Assembly (NCBI RefSeq): GCF_020536995.1
Contig: NC_068360.1
Coordinates: 1,023,292 to 1,087,291, forward strand
Source: Dreissena polymorpha
Lineage: Eukaryota > Mollusca > Bivalvia > Myida > Dreissenidae
Direction of reading: 5' to 3'
Length of the DNA stretch: 64,000 bases
In this document: positions 37,101-50,439 of the stretch, piece by piece
Numbering within the stretch: the first letter of the stretch is position 1
Layout: every line of letters begins with the position of its first letter
The notes under the pieces: generated by a model
The model's database searches: none
What the model was told of the DNA's origin: nothing
What the model saw: the letters and a program-made list of their open reading frames with translations, nothing else
Translations under genes and position numbers: made by a program

Positions 37101-38354
37101 TATAAATTGCTCTATGCAATGCACATATTTTATTTGACAATTAATGTGCCTACGCTTTTCATACTTTCCACTCAGATTATGAGGTGTTGTAAAGTTATGC
37201 AATACAATTTGCGTGTGTTTGTGCAGAACAAATAATTTAAAGTTTACGTACAGTTCAATTCGAAGTAATATTTGATTGATAAGTCTTTTCATGTATGTTA
37301 ATTACAAATTATGAGTTGTCCCAATAAAATGACAAATCTCAATCACGTTTTGTCTTGAAAAAAGGGAATATATGTACTATCTAGCGACCATGTCGATCGG
37401 CAAAAGAATGTAAATATAAGAAATGAAATAAACACACATGCAGAAAATAACCTTTTTTAGGACGTTGCAAAGGTCGGATATTTGTATCTAGAGGCCTAAA
37501 CATAGGATATATCGAATATTCAAATATATTGTAATACGAATATACAAATAATCCACATAAGTGCGGGGTTTATTATACAATTTCCTTATTTTCTTCAACG
37601 TCCAGTGCTAACATATCTAACACACATCTGAACCGTCGATGCCCGAACGGAATCTAACACAATTTTGCCATTGCATTTTTGTAGTGTTTAAATTTGAACG
37701 CCGAGTTCTTCATTCGGGACGGTTTCGGAATGTTCGGCAAGACATGGGCAAACCAAAATATTTGGAATATTCAGGAACCAAGTGATATTGACTCGAATGG
37801 ACTTCTTCCAAATTTCGAAACATTTGATCAACAACGAGCGGTTGCTGTACATTACGAATATTTCCCACAAAAATAGTGAGTGGAAAAGTTCTATCTCAGG
37901 TATACAACGTTCTATTTATTACTTCTATGCCAGAAGAGTGGAATGAGTGGTACAACACTTAAACTGATATTGTTCTTATTTTCATACTAACTATGAATTT
38001 TAGATTGGAGTTTACACCTCGTCTGGACATATTGTGCAAGTCTAGTATATAATACGTTTAATATATTTCTATGAGATAAGTCATGCCTTGCATTACGATT
38101 AGCATTAATGATGATTATGTCTCTAAGTAAACTATAGATAAAAAGACGACTTCGCTTCAGCTCTAGCTTTTATTATAGTTTTGGACTTCATCACTTGATT
38201 GGCTTTCCATTTGTCGACAATACTTGTATTGACGACTGCAACAAGGATTCCATGTTTTCGTCACCTTTCATTAATCGATATAGCAAAAACAGAAACTCCA
38301 GAAAGATAGGCATAACTACGGTGGCATAGAGGTGGCATTCGCTGCTCTTTTTTT
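34159..38354. other. Non-coding region of duplicate B
   Basis: Contains TA-rich and CA/GC dinucleotide stretches at 34,385-34,470 and B-only segments at 34,340-35,690 and 36,482-36,760; otherwise colinear with 7,700-9,830 and 13,483-14,280. No gene recognised. Confidence 0.4.
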
Positions 38355-38760
38355 AATTGCACTCATTTTTGTTCTATCTCGTTTCCACGACATACTTACT
38401 CGAGGGAACGACTTACTAACTCGTAGTAAAGAGTTATGTATGTCGTGGGGACGACTAACCTAGTCGAGAGAACGAGATAAAAAAGAGGAATGCAAAACTA
38501 AATAAAAGAACGGTGTAGTTAATTAATTTGTTTTCTCAACTTTTATATTTTGTTTTTATCGACTTCTATATTTTGTTTTCTCGATTTTTGCATTTTTTTT
38601 CTCGACTTTTATATTTTGTTGTTCTTATCTTTGAAATTCATATGAACGTATTATTCAAATATTTTGACGTAAAACCGTCAAATCTCATTGGTCGACCAAT
38701 TAGAGGTTTGCACTCCTCTTTTTTCGATCTCGTTCGCTCGACTGGCGAGTAAGTGAACTA
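38355..38760. mobile_element. Palindromic element with CGTTTCCACGA motifs (duplicate B)
   Basis: Shorter counterpart of 14,285-14,900: CGTTTCCACGACATACTTAC, CGTGGGGACGACTAACCTAG, CGAGAGAACGAGAT, and the palindrome ATTGGTCGACCAAT near 38,688. No coding capacity; edges approximate. Confidence 0.45.
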
Positions 38761-40079
38761 TTGGTATGAAACCCTATTCATGTCATAGTAGGAGAAAAGA
38801 AGACAAATGGATTTTGTCAAACAACACTCGGGTCACCTGTCAATGTCCAAACATTATGTTCAATCGTGGAGCACTGGCACTTATCCTGCTGGTGCAAATG
38901 GAGTTTCGATTTGTAAATATGTAACATTTACGCAAGCTTGAACACAAACAAAACCACTCGTCAGCAAAAGGAGAACTTCTGCCACACAAAACATCATTTT
39001 ATATGTACTCAATACGTTAACCTAATAATGGTTCAGAATAAAACAAAATGTCTAGCAGCAACAATTTTTTACTTGACGAAAACCCGAACGAGAAAAACAT
39101 TGATACACCAATTAGTAAATGTCTAGTGTTTAAGGTAAGCAATATTTTTCGTTTGCATAACTATTCTTATTAATAACAATTAATATAGTGTATTGTGAGG
39201 TATATTATAACACTACATGTACGTAGAACAAAGCCCCCCTAAATGTGGTTGTTGCTGTGATATATTACCAGTGGTCCTCTATCTCATTTTTTAGCACCCA
39301 AAAGCTGATATGTAAAGTCCTTGGTGTAGATCTTAAAGTAGCCGAAAACGCATGGGCAAGTCCTTAATTATACATCAAACTGTATAAATTAAAAATTAAT
39401 GTGGGCGAGTAATATGACTGAAAAATACTATGACCTTTAACTAATGTATCTACTTACCACATTCCGTGTGATAATAGTGTATTTTATTGCCTTTAATGAT
39501 GGATATAAAACACCATTTTATTATTTTAATGGTTTTTTTTCTTGTTGAACTGGTAATTAAAGCAAACAGTCCATAACAAAAAAACACATATTGTGCAAAT
39601 TCATTATTAACGAAACGAGTGGGTGTTTCAAAGAACGCTAAGTACGAAAACACGTGTATGGTAAACACGGTTATTTATACACTGTTTTGCTATTTAATGA
39701 GCTATCAATTGCTGTGTTTATGCTTCATAATACTTGCTTGCGTAAATTCATTGCATAGAAAAATTGAATGTATTTATGGATAACTGTTATCTTACTAGGA
39801 ATAAGCAACCTGTTATAAGTACTCTTGGATGTGTTAAAAACAAATACAAATTAAAAAAACTGATTGTTTTTTCCTATTTTAAATTGCTCTGACTTTTTTC
39901 ATTAAAAACGAATACATTAATGTTACTTGTTTATCAGTTTATAAAGACATATCCGTGGAAAGCCTCTGTAACAATAACTGATGCTTTTCTATAAAATTAT
40001 AAACGGGCAAAAGTACCATAACTATTTTTCGCTCATGTATTCTTTCATAGGAAAGAAATCAGTTATTGTCACGTAGGCT
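38761..40079. other. Non-coding region of duplicate B
   Basis: AT-rich, colinear with 14,900-16,870 of A except for missing pieces, including the empty site of MITE copy 3 near 39,920. No gene recognised. Confidence 0.4.
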
Positions 40080-43000
40080 ATCAGCGTATTATGCAGGTGG
40101 AGCGATTTTGGAAGATTCACGCTCCTTGTCCCTAGGGTTCCGAACACTTTATGTACCTGGTCAACCATACGGACCGTTTTCAATTTGTTAAAAAGAAAAC
40201 CAAGGTACACCCGGTCGCAGAGTACCTCACAAAGGCATCTTTAACCTCGGGGGTATCCGTAGAGAAGCTTGCTTTCTTTCAAATGCTGCGATGTTTGGGG
40301 GCGGTTACAGGACTGTTCAAGACCTGTACGAGCGCTCTTGCGAGCATTTGGGTGTGTCGGAGCGGGGGCAGCTCGCTGATCTGCCGCTGACAGAGTACCA
40401 GGGTGTGTTTGCTAGGGACATCTCTCATTAAATCGGGTCGGTTCTGTCAAGCAGCGTAGCGGCGTACACCGGCTTGTTTTACGGGATACGAGGAAGCGCA
40501 TCCGGAGAAAATTTTGGGAGCCGGCGTGATCCAGGAGTCCACATCTGAGTGGTTCTCCGCCCCCGTGCTCATCTGCAAGCGAGGCAACACGGTCAGGTGG
40601 TATGCTACTTTGGGAAATTGAATGCCGTCACAGTTAATAACGGTTTTCCTATGCTCCTGATTGATGATTGTCTCAATATCCTGGCTGGCTGGTCGTTTTT
40701 GGTTCTCCAATTTTGATGCAAACTCTGTCTACTGGCAGGTGAACATCGCGGAGCTGGACCGCAAGAAGACATCGTTCGTGTCTACGTATGGTCTCTTTGA
40801 GCACTTAAAATTGGGATTTGGTTTGTGTTTCGCCCCCCACCCCCCTCAAACATATTCCCCAGAAATAAGTCTTTTTTACTTAGGAGTGTTTACGGGGAAA
40901 CCATGTTGGTCTTTCTTGATGATGTAATGGTCCTTGGTAGCTCTTTTTTCCATGACTGGATAACCTCCGGGATGCTCAGACTACCTTCCGACTGCACGGG
41001 AAAAAGCTGAGAATCAAGATGGGTGTTCATTTTCAGCGGAAAGTTGACTTCTTGTGTTGCAGGGTAAACGGAAACGTGATGGTTTGACCAATGCAACCCC
41101 TATGTGTTCTAATGATGTGGCATGTTTCACTGGCCTTGCCAATAATCACCGGGTGTTTATACATATAAATAACTAATATTATGTAGTATTACCATTGAAT
41201 CTGGTCATGGGTAAAAACCAGTTCACATGTGAGCCTGAGCAACAGCATGCGTTTGATGCGATGAAGGAAGCCTTGATGACAGCCGCGGTATTGTGTCTCT
41301 CGAACCAGCACGACGAGTAAGCACCGAACACGGAGGCCACAGATATAGCAATAGGGTTGAAGATAACTTAGGCTCAGACTCGGAGGGGAGCGCTTTATAG
41401 CATATTGTTGCTATGCTTTAACCAGGGTGCAGAGGCGTTATTGCACCACCAAGAAGAAAAAACTTGCAGTAGTACAGTTCACATATCAGTTTCGACATTT
41501 CTTGTTTGCTTAACACTTCACTATCAGGACTTACCACTCTAGTTTAATTTGGTCGTCTTGTATTTTGTAAACAATATGACTAACCATTGGCTTAATAAAG
41601 AACGATTCGTGCTGAAAGATCGGGTGCTGTGTTCCCGCTTCATGGTAGAAGTTACTAGGTATTTCTAACTCATTCAACGAATCGGATATTAGCTGGCACC
41701 ATGATATTCCTTGTGCAGGTCCTCAGGGCATGAAGAGAACGAATGACAAGGATGTAGCAGGGTATGTTTGCAACCATAAAAAAAAGTCTGACCTGAAGAG
41801 AAAAGGCCATATGACCGAGTAAAAGACTTTGGTTTCAATTGAGATTGCCCATTTTGGGCTTCTTTGGTCCTCTCCCAGGGACGCCTCGAGGTAATTAGTA
41901 CATACTCATGATGATTGAAAGTTCACCAAGTTTATGGATTATGTCCACATTTGCAGACAACAGAAGAGACAGATTATTCCTTCACACATTATTGGACCAG
42001 GGTTGCAATGTCAAGAGTTATGCAGCGTGCTTAAATGCACAAGGCTCGCACAGCAACTAAGTGGCCATCGGCAAATGGACAGATGGGGCGTTACAACCGA
42101 TCGCCAATAGGTGTTACATTGGCAAAAACCAGAACCAGTGGAAACAGAACCTGCAGCTGATTGCTGGAGCAATGCATGTCTCTGTCAACCTTAGTTCATT
42201 TTGATGCAGGACCGGGAGCTGAATACCCCGGACAGTTTAATGTTTCTGCAGAGGGGCATGTACATGGTAGAAGAAATTTATGTTCACCATTTGATGAATG
42301 ACTTGTAGATGGCCTATGGTTTGCGCCCGATGTCAACTGAAGGCGGCGACCATGAGAATGAAGCGCAACTATGATCCCATGCTGCTTAAGCTGAACAACG
42401 AGGCTGAGGATGCGGTGTATGTCCTTGATAACGTCATCCTCAAAGGGAAGTTCAAAAAGCTGTGTCCACCATGGAAGGGACCGTGTGTCAAGTAAAGTCT
42501 CGAACCTCTATTTTGTCAGATCAAGCTGAGGAATGCGGTTCAGGTCTTCACCAAAACATGATTTCCTGAAACCGTGTCGGGACAGGGCTTTGCATGATGG
42601 CAAACAAAAGAGAGAGAGAGTCGCCAAGATTGACCCGGGCAAAAAGGGTGCTTATGATCATCTGTACTTTCTGTGCCGTAAGCCATGGCAGGTACGGTTC
42701 ATGATTCAGTTCGATCAATGCGATGAGTTGCACAATGGGTAATGCGTACTGACCGCCACAGAAACCTTTCACACCAAGATTTACCGATGTCCCTTGAGTC
42801 TACCATGTCTTGTTTATTTCAAATCGAAGCCAGTCACTGTCATATGGAGAGGTGGGATAAATGGGTGAAGGGCATCCTGGATGACGACCTCTGGCGTCAG
42901 CTCGGGATCCACAACGATGGAAAAACGAGGTCAACCTGCGGGCGCTTGTCACCATTTACAATGACCATCGCTCTAATCCTTCCTTTCCTTTTATTCAGAC

Positions 43001-43860
43001 TTTATCCCGCCGTTGGTCTTTATCCCTCTTACACTGACTCGCAGATTGGCGAGTTATATTACTTAGTACTTGGGAGGCTCTATGTTGCAGGGTTTGGTTG
43101 GACTAGTCGCGATCACTCCGTGCCCTATGCGGAATCGTTTGGGCAGACTATTTTATTGTGGAGAGTGTTTCGCTACCTGGAGAAGCGCAAGACCCTTGTC
43201 CTGTATTGCAGGGGCGCAGACCCAACATGGATGGCGGGAGGTCTATATGAAAGTCTCCTTAATATCTGGACGGAGATTGTGGCCCGTCTCCATCGGATTA
43301 ACCTTCAATGCTTCCATAAGGACATGGTAGTTTGTATGTGCCTTCACGTACGCCTTTTTGAATACATACATGGGGAACACTCACTGTACCGGGGTCTTCA
43401 ATGAGACGACAAAGCTTGCGCTTGGGATGGAACCGACGGACAGACTATTGATAGAGACCGACGCTCCTCCGTTCTTTGGTGGTATCAGAATGCGTCCATG
43501 TTCGTCCCAGATGATCGCTTTGCGTACTATCGCATTAATCAGGCATACGTTACGTCCTGTCAGCGACGGTAGCCCGTGTGCTGTGCCTCTAAGCATTTTA
43601 GGAGGTGGACGTTTGCTACCAAAGCGGCGCCACTGCATGATCTCCTACCCATCAAACATACTATATCGTGTTTAAAAAAAAGCTTCATGTGGGTAAAACA
43701 TGTGGTGCTTACGGTCCGCACATTTGGTCCGTATAGTCCGAAAATCCGATCTGTATTGTCTGGCCTCTATGGTCTTTGGTCTGTATGGTCTTTGGTCCGT
43801 ATGGTATATATACCGTTCTTACCGACTCAGATCCAATAAATAAGTATAAAACAACCCGCG
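40080..43860 (+). mobile_element. Fossil Ty3/Gypsy retroelement with PHD-like and TatD-like tail (duplicate B)
   Basis: Better preserved partner of the fossil in A. Pre-RT linker (about 40,140-40,430), reverse transcriptase (about 40,480-41,010; YWQVNI, YGLFEHLKLGFGLC, FLDDVMVLGS visible), RNase H (about 41,230-41,650), integrase end with MRMKRNYD and LCPPWKGP (about 42,000-42,500), PHD-like piece (about 42,640-42,740; CRKPW, RFMIQFDQC), TatD-like piece (about 42,990-43,650). Broken, about ten breaks; old; no LTRs recognised. Confidence 0.75.
42990..43650 (+). pseudogene. TatD-nuclease-like remnant in Ty3 fossil B
   Basis: Recognisable TatD features: LVLYCRGAD, RINLQCFHKDMVVCMC (like the HCF.GD segment) and LLIETDAPPFFGG (ETDxP signature). 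Lies directly after the PHD-like piece, in the strand and order of the pol genes. Broken copy; related pieces at about 19,860-20,420 and 50,815-51,520. Confidence 0.65.
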
Positions 43861-44592
43861 GTAACGTTGCCCTGATATGTGTATTTCGGTACTATGTTTT
43901 CATAATAGTTGATAAGCAAAAAGATGTTTGATTACTTGAAAAAACATTGCCGCCTCGGGATGGGACCTTTTTTCTTGTATTGCTATAAGCAACAATTAAT
44001 AAAGTTATCATAAAATCGCCGACAGAATTCAAAATATTTTCTCAGAAATGTTCGTTTGGAAGATATTCTTTTGATCCTTTAGTCTCAACAGCCGTTGAAG
44101 GAAACAAAAACTGATCATGAATGACAACAGTTGTTCATGAATGGGAACAAAGGATTGTAAATTAGCTTAAATGAATGCTTACATGAGATTGATGTCAGTT
44201 TTACACAACATTCGTCGTCATGTTTGTGGAAAAACAAAAACAAAACAGTAACTGGTAATCGAATTTTAAGAAATAAAAAACAAATATGCAATATTTATTA
44301 TTTACACCCGACTGCCTTCATTGCTATCGTTCGCAATTTTAAAGACGTCCCTTGTCAAAATAAAGTTCAACATAATGTCAAATTGAATATATGTAGGCGT
44401 AAAACGCAGACAATTTCGACAAACTTGAAAGCATTCGACTGAACAAAATATGTTTATATGTTCATATTAATGTACAAAGTAAGTAAATCAAGTTAAAATG
44501 CTATCTCCAAATCCATGCATGATCAACGTGCTAACCGAAAAACTTAATCTTAGCCCGGACGGCAAAGCAACGAGAAGAATATATTGCATTTT
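43861..44592. other. Non-coding region of duplicate B
   Basis: AT-rich; colinear with 20,620-21,462. No gene recognised. Confidence 0.4.
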
Positions 44593-45498
44593 AGCCTCGC
44601 TATGGGTAAATGGGGCTTAATACATGCGTAAAGTGTAGTCCTAGATTAGCCCTCAAAGTCTGCACAGGCTGAGCCTCGCTATGGGAATATGGGGCTGAAT
44701 ACACATGCGTAAAGTGTAGTCCCGGTTTAACTTTCCCAGTCCGCACAGGCTGAGCCTCGCTACGGGAATATGGGGCTTAATACACATGCGTAAAGTGTAG
44801 TCCAAGATTTGCCCTCAAAGTCTGCACAGGCTGTGCCTCGCTATGGTAATATGGGGCTTAATACACATGCGTCAAGTGTAGTCCCAGATAAGCCCTCCAA
44901 GTCCGCACAGGCTGAGCCTCGCTACGGGAATATCGGGCTTAATACACATGCGTCGAGTGTAGTCACAGATGAAGCCCTCCAAGTCCGCACAGGCTGAGCC
45001 TCGCTATGGGAATATGGGGCTCAATACACATGCGTAAAGTGTAGTCCCAGAAAAGCCTCCCAGTCCGCACAGGCTGAGCCTCGCTACGGGAATATGGGGC
45101 TTAATATATATGCGTACAGTGTAGTCCCAGATTAGCCCCCAAGTCCGCACAGGCTGAGCCTTTCTATGGGAATATGGGGCTTAATACATATGCGTAAAGT
45201 GTAGTCACAGACAAGCCCTCCAAGTCCGCACAGGCTAAGCCTCGCTATGGGAATATGGGGCTTAATACATATGCGTAAAGTGTTGTCACAGTAAAGCCCT
45301 CCAAGTCCGCAGAGGCTTACCAGGGAACGACACGCTTCGCCTAATTTGAAGTATTTTAAAAAAGAGAAGTTCTTTAAACCAAACTGCCATAAATGCGAAA
45401 AGTTTTGTCTTTGATTAACAAGTGCGAACTGCACAGGTAAACTTGGACGACACTTTACGCACAAACATGTTAACCCCATTTTCCCAAAGTGCGGCTCG
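44593..45498 (+). repeat. 81-bp tandem array from a palindromic MITE arm (copy B)
   Basis: About nine units of the same 81-bp repeat as copy A, followed by the rest of the parent MITE (GAACGACACGCTTCGCC, GGACGACACTTTACGC, CCCATTTTCCCAAAGTGCGG). The right side keeps more of the parent element than A does, which shows the arm-amplification origin directly. Confidence 0.85.
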
Positions 45499-46250
45499 TT
45501 TTAATCGGAAAATCGAGTTTACACTATTTGGGCTGAAATGATTTTCTGAATGAACCCTGCTCTTCATATGAATTGAAAATAAACGTGAAATTTAAAAAAA
45601 AAAACATTTGTCAGACTTAAAGGTATGTAGGCGTCATATTACTATAATTTACGCATTTTTCGTTATTTAATATAATGTTTGCATTTCAAGAAAATCCGGT
45701 TTCGAAAATTACACGCATTGTTAGGTATTTCGCCATTTCTCGTTAATTATGCATAGCAGAATAACTGCTTTAAATACTTCGTCACTCAACGTTTCGTTTT
45801 GGTGAGTACCGGTATGGTATGTAGCATTTAAAAATATGAATTCATATAGAAGATTTAACAATTTGAACACCCGCACTCCCAATATTATGCGCCGTATGCT
45901 GTTTACATCTAAGCCCAGTTTCTCAATATAAATCCTGTAAATTTTCGAATTTCGCTGCATATATTGCGATTGCCTTTTTAAAACATTAGTGTTCATGCAA
46001 GATAAACTATGATCATTATTGAGTTCACCTGTCAATGAAAACTTCTGAAGAAAACATTATAGGTGACCTAACAATTTACATACAAACAACCGTGTCAATC
46101 TTAAACAATCAGGCAATTGCCTTTTAAGCCTTAAATAACCTTTTTTATTATTGATAATACATCTACAGGATTTATACCGAGTCTGAAGATATATCAGTAG
46201 ATGATCCTGTGCGCAAGGATAATGTCGAATTAGTATGGTAAGTGTAAATT
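45499..46250. other. Non-coding region of duplicate B
   Basis: AT-rich; colinear with 22,170-22,900 of A. Nothing recognised. Confidence 0.4.
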
Positions 46251-48579
46251 CTAGGGACGGGAACGTATACTGGACATGATATTCGAATATTGGTTTGTCA
46301 TTTTTCGAATATTTTCGAATATTCGATTTTAAACCTTATATTAAAATGTCCGAACCTATATAAATGACTGTCCGGACCAAATTACTATTCCTGATTGCCA
46401 CAAATGCCACTATAATCTATCTTATGTGCAGCTTTGAAAAGTTGGATAGGGTAATATTTATTTGTTTTAGAATATTGATTATTATGATCTTCTTTTAAAA
46501 TAAATACTGTTTAGTTTCAAAAGATGTAAGATATTTCAGGAAAACACATTACCGTAATTCTATTTTATTACAATACTTTAAATTGAATTGGATTACTTTC
46601 CATCAATCATATGCATGCTTTTGGTTTCGCTATTTTTTCTGGAATTAAGAACCATGACGATTTAATTGGTATAAATTTGAGGAAATAAATTCTGATTAGA
46701 TAGTCATTGATTTGATATATGGATAACGGAATGAAAACATACATGCCAGATCTCGACGGGACCGCGATTTTGGTGATTGACCCGGCGTCCCGATATAAGA
46801 CAATTTGTGCCGATATTCGTTTAAACCTTCTACAAGTTCACAAAAAATCGCTATTCAAGCTATATAAGGTACGGTAAGCTGAATGAATAAAATAATAAGT
46901 AGACTTATCAACTATGCAAGAATTAAATTAAATGAAGCTTAACTGAAACATAATTTTAGTGATGGTACGTATATTAATTCGGTAACTTGAAACGAATGTA
47001 GTTATCATTTTAAGTCCCCACTATTTAATGCTCAATGGCATGAACATTAAATACATATTAGCTTCTAAAATACAAACTGCAGTTAATTTGATGTTCAATG
47101 CAAGTGCTTTAGTTCCAAAAAATTATTTAATGTGTATTTTACTCATTTCATATTTCAAATATAGAATCTATCTTGCAAAACGCAGTGTTGCAAAACGCAC
47201 ACTTTTATTGCTTAAAACTTTAAACAGGCGGGATTCAATAATTAATTTCGTGAAATTATGTAAAAAGCATGATTAAGTTTCGTTTTATTGCTGCAAAACG
47301 TGCACTGAAATTGCATGAAACTGTATTTACTCGGGATTCGATAATAATTTTTGTGACAACATATATTAAATATTTTGTGTTCGTTTCGCCTTATTGCTAC
47401 GTTGCACCATGCTTCGGGCCACGTGAATTGAATCCTTGTCGCTAATGTGAATTTGCCAAAATAGTTATATCATCACGATAAATTAATGAGTTTTTCGTTT
47501 TAATGCGTAAACATCATTACCAAACAGATCCTTATAAAGCACCATTAACACACAAAATCAACGAATATTTCGTAAATTATTTCGTAAAATAAAGTGCACC
47601 AATTATAGCCAAAATTTCAACGATAGATGTGGTCTGGTAACACTGTATCTTGTTAAATCTATGTTACCATACCACATCTGGTGTTAAAATTTTGGCTATT
47701 GCTTTAAGGAACATTGATTTATAATGTTATGAAATAGTTTACGAAATATTCGTTGGTTTTGAGTGTTAATGGGGCTTTAAATAATGTCTTGTACTAGGTT
47801 TCTGACTACAACGAGCATGGTATCCATTACATATTAGGTAACGAGTGACCGCTTTTATTTGCTTCGATTTTATGAAGATTTTCTTTCAATAAGTTCTTAA
47901 TAACGTCCACCTCTCGGTTACTAAAGGTGTAAGCCCGTTGTTTGCTTATTTCTTTTGTGACAGAGTCAAAGGCTATATTGGACAATGTTCGTATGACAAA
48001 TTGCGCAAAAACGACGTCATTTTCAGGATAGCGTTGTTGGTAATTTTACATTGGTTAGTTAACAAATTTCAATGGATAGGTTATAACGGAGTTATCATCG
48101 TTTATACAAATACAAATATATGGCGGTACCATATCCATGTAAATAACTACACTAATCAAGTAACTTCAGCTAATATTAACCACTGTTTATACAATTGATC
48201 GCTGAGGTTAAAAAACCTGTAAAAACACAGATTTTTAAATGTTTATCAATAAACGTTAATGTTTCACATAAATTGTCTTTCGTATTTGACTGATTTTCAG
48301 AAAATGATGAGTACATATTGCATAACTCTGAATTGAGAGTAAATTGACGATTTGCCCCTCTCCTTATACCCTCCTGTTTGCCAATTATCATCTCGTTCAT
48401 GGATGGCAGCTGTTATCAAAACAATGACTTAAAATGGAAACTAAAAGTGCGACTTTGTACACGTACTTTTTTGGAAGTGTCTTTACATAAAAATAGAATA
48501 TTCGAATATGAATTTTGGATTCGAATATTCGGCCGATTTTCGAATATTCGAATATTCGGATATTCGGTCCCATCCCTAG
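46251..48579. mobile_element. hAT-like non-autonomous DNA transposon, 2.3 kb
   Basis: Ends CTAGGGACGGGAAC and GGTCCCATCCCTAG are inverted repeats, extended inward by AATATTCGAATAT palindromes. TAGGGAYGGG termini are hAT-like. Flanks GTAAATTC and GTAAAAAT resemble a decayed 8-bp target duplication, and duplicate A has the empty site near 22,910. No transposase frame is visible. Confidence 0.75.
47536..47778. mobile_element. Palindromic MITE nested in the hAT-like element
   Basis: About 243 bp with inverted ends of roughly 48 bp: AAAGCACCATTAACACACAA and, mirrored, AAAGCCCCATTAACACTCAA. The inner arms are also complementary (AGCCAAAATTTCAACG against TGTTAAAATTTTGGCT), so the element could fold almost end to end. 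Confidence 0.85.
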
Positions 48580-50439
48580 TAAAAATCTTTCAAAAGTTCG
48601 GACGAAAACATAGAAACATCAGCCGTTGAACGCCATTTTGAACACCAGTTATTATTTTCCCCACTTACGCAAAACCAGTAACTTGCTGCGATCTTCCTCT
48701 TCAAGCAAACTAGGTCAAACATACTAAATACCAAACATACTTAATTAAATAAGAAGTTGTTTTGCCATTGTGTGATTGTGTGGTATGAAAAACGATGAAA
48801 CGAAGTGGTTTGCAGTTTATATGTTTTAAAAGCAACGTTTCGAAGAACTGGTGTGAAACAACAGCATAAAGTCATTCTTAAGTTATTTAATACTACTTAA
48901 AGAATATCACAATAAACGTTCAAATAAACACAGGACAGAGTGCAACAAGTCGTAATAGGTAAATATAATCGCAAACCCAACCGTGAATCTCCTGCAGACG
49001 CATCCTTTGGTGTTGTGGAATGCAGATCGACATTCATCATCAGCACGGAGTCCTTCCGTCGTCAATGTTTCATCCCTGAACAATGGGCATCTCGGGAGGA
49101 TGGGGCCAGCGGAGCGACGGTGTGAATGTCGATAGCTCTTCTTCTTCCAAGTTGCCTCCTTTCGCCTCAGCCACAACCAGCTGGACGACCTCTCGGCAGC
49201 TTGGCTCAGTTTGAATAATTCGTAAATTATGTTTTGATTTAAAAAGTCTCTTCAAATCCAGCATAAAATATATTTGTACTTTTACATTGTGCAAGTTATT
49301 TAAACGGTAAAGTAAACATACCTTAATATTGAAAGTTTAAATTATTGACTGTATATATCCTTAATATATGCTTTTTTCGCGAAGTAATTATGTGTTTACG
49401 TGTATATTAACAGAAAGTTTGATATCACAACACCCGGTTGGCATTCAAATGCCTAATAAACTGTGACGACTTAAATATGACATCAACAAAGGGGAATATT
49501 ACCTTGCTCATTCAACCGTCATTTCTATTTTCCGTAGGTTTTGGCCTTATACGAACAGCTTATTACACTATATCCATATGTTAACATTGTTCAGTTTAAC
49601 ACATTTTTTGTCACTCTATCCTGGTAAAGTTCGCCTTTATAGGCCTTTTCAAATTTTGGCTGTTTAATTTATGATTCTGACGAAAATAATATTGTTTTAT
49701 ACATAAAACTGCCTTAATTGGCCTGAATGTTTTTGAATATGCGAAAACTTGCATTTGGTCCGCATATATTAGCCAAGACAGCCCCCGGGTCATGCATAAG
49801 CGTAGCTACGACATTTTAATTTGCAAATGATAATGATAATTTATTCTCTTAAATTACAAATTCGGACCTAATACTCAAACGTACTTAAATAATTCGACAC
49901 AATTCTTATGTATAAACGTATTTTCATAAAAGGATCTGTACTAATTACTTTCTGTTTGCCCGTATGTAAACTTATATCAATTTTGCATAACCCCAACTAC
50001 AATAAATCACTGAATGCCCCAATAGCAAAGCAATTTCAAGAAATATCTGTTGATGAATTGTGGTATTACATCATGATTAAAAACATGCACCTTTGTCAAA
50101 TATGACAATGTCTTTGAAAACAACCTGATTTATTGAGGACACAAGTAATAGCAATGAAACTGTTTCAAAGTTTAGAATAGTTAACCAAGTTTTGGCGACC
50201 TACCTTCTCATTTGTTTTGGATCTGTTAATGGAAACAACGTATGATTTGTCTTTATTTTATTATGAGCTTCCATTAAAATTATACAAATGGGTTTGTATC
50301 CATACGGTAATTCGTTTCTGTTCAATCAGTTTTCAACATAAATCATAAGATGATCTTCATAAAAATATTGCTTAATTGTCCAAAAACGAAAATGTTGTTT
50401 GGCAACGTCTATGTAGTAAGAAATTAGTTTTTACAAATT
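48580..50439. other. Non-coding region of duplicate B with a conserved GC-richer block
   Basis: 48,945-49,210 is the counterpart of the unrecognised block at 23,231-23,510. The rest is AT-rich and colinear with A. No gene is supported. Confidence 0.4.

Noticed and set aside
47028-48198. Transposase of the hAT-like element
   Set aside because: The two short frames there show no DDE, BED or hAT dimerisation motif; the element looks non-autonomous.
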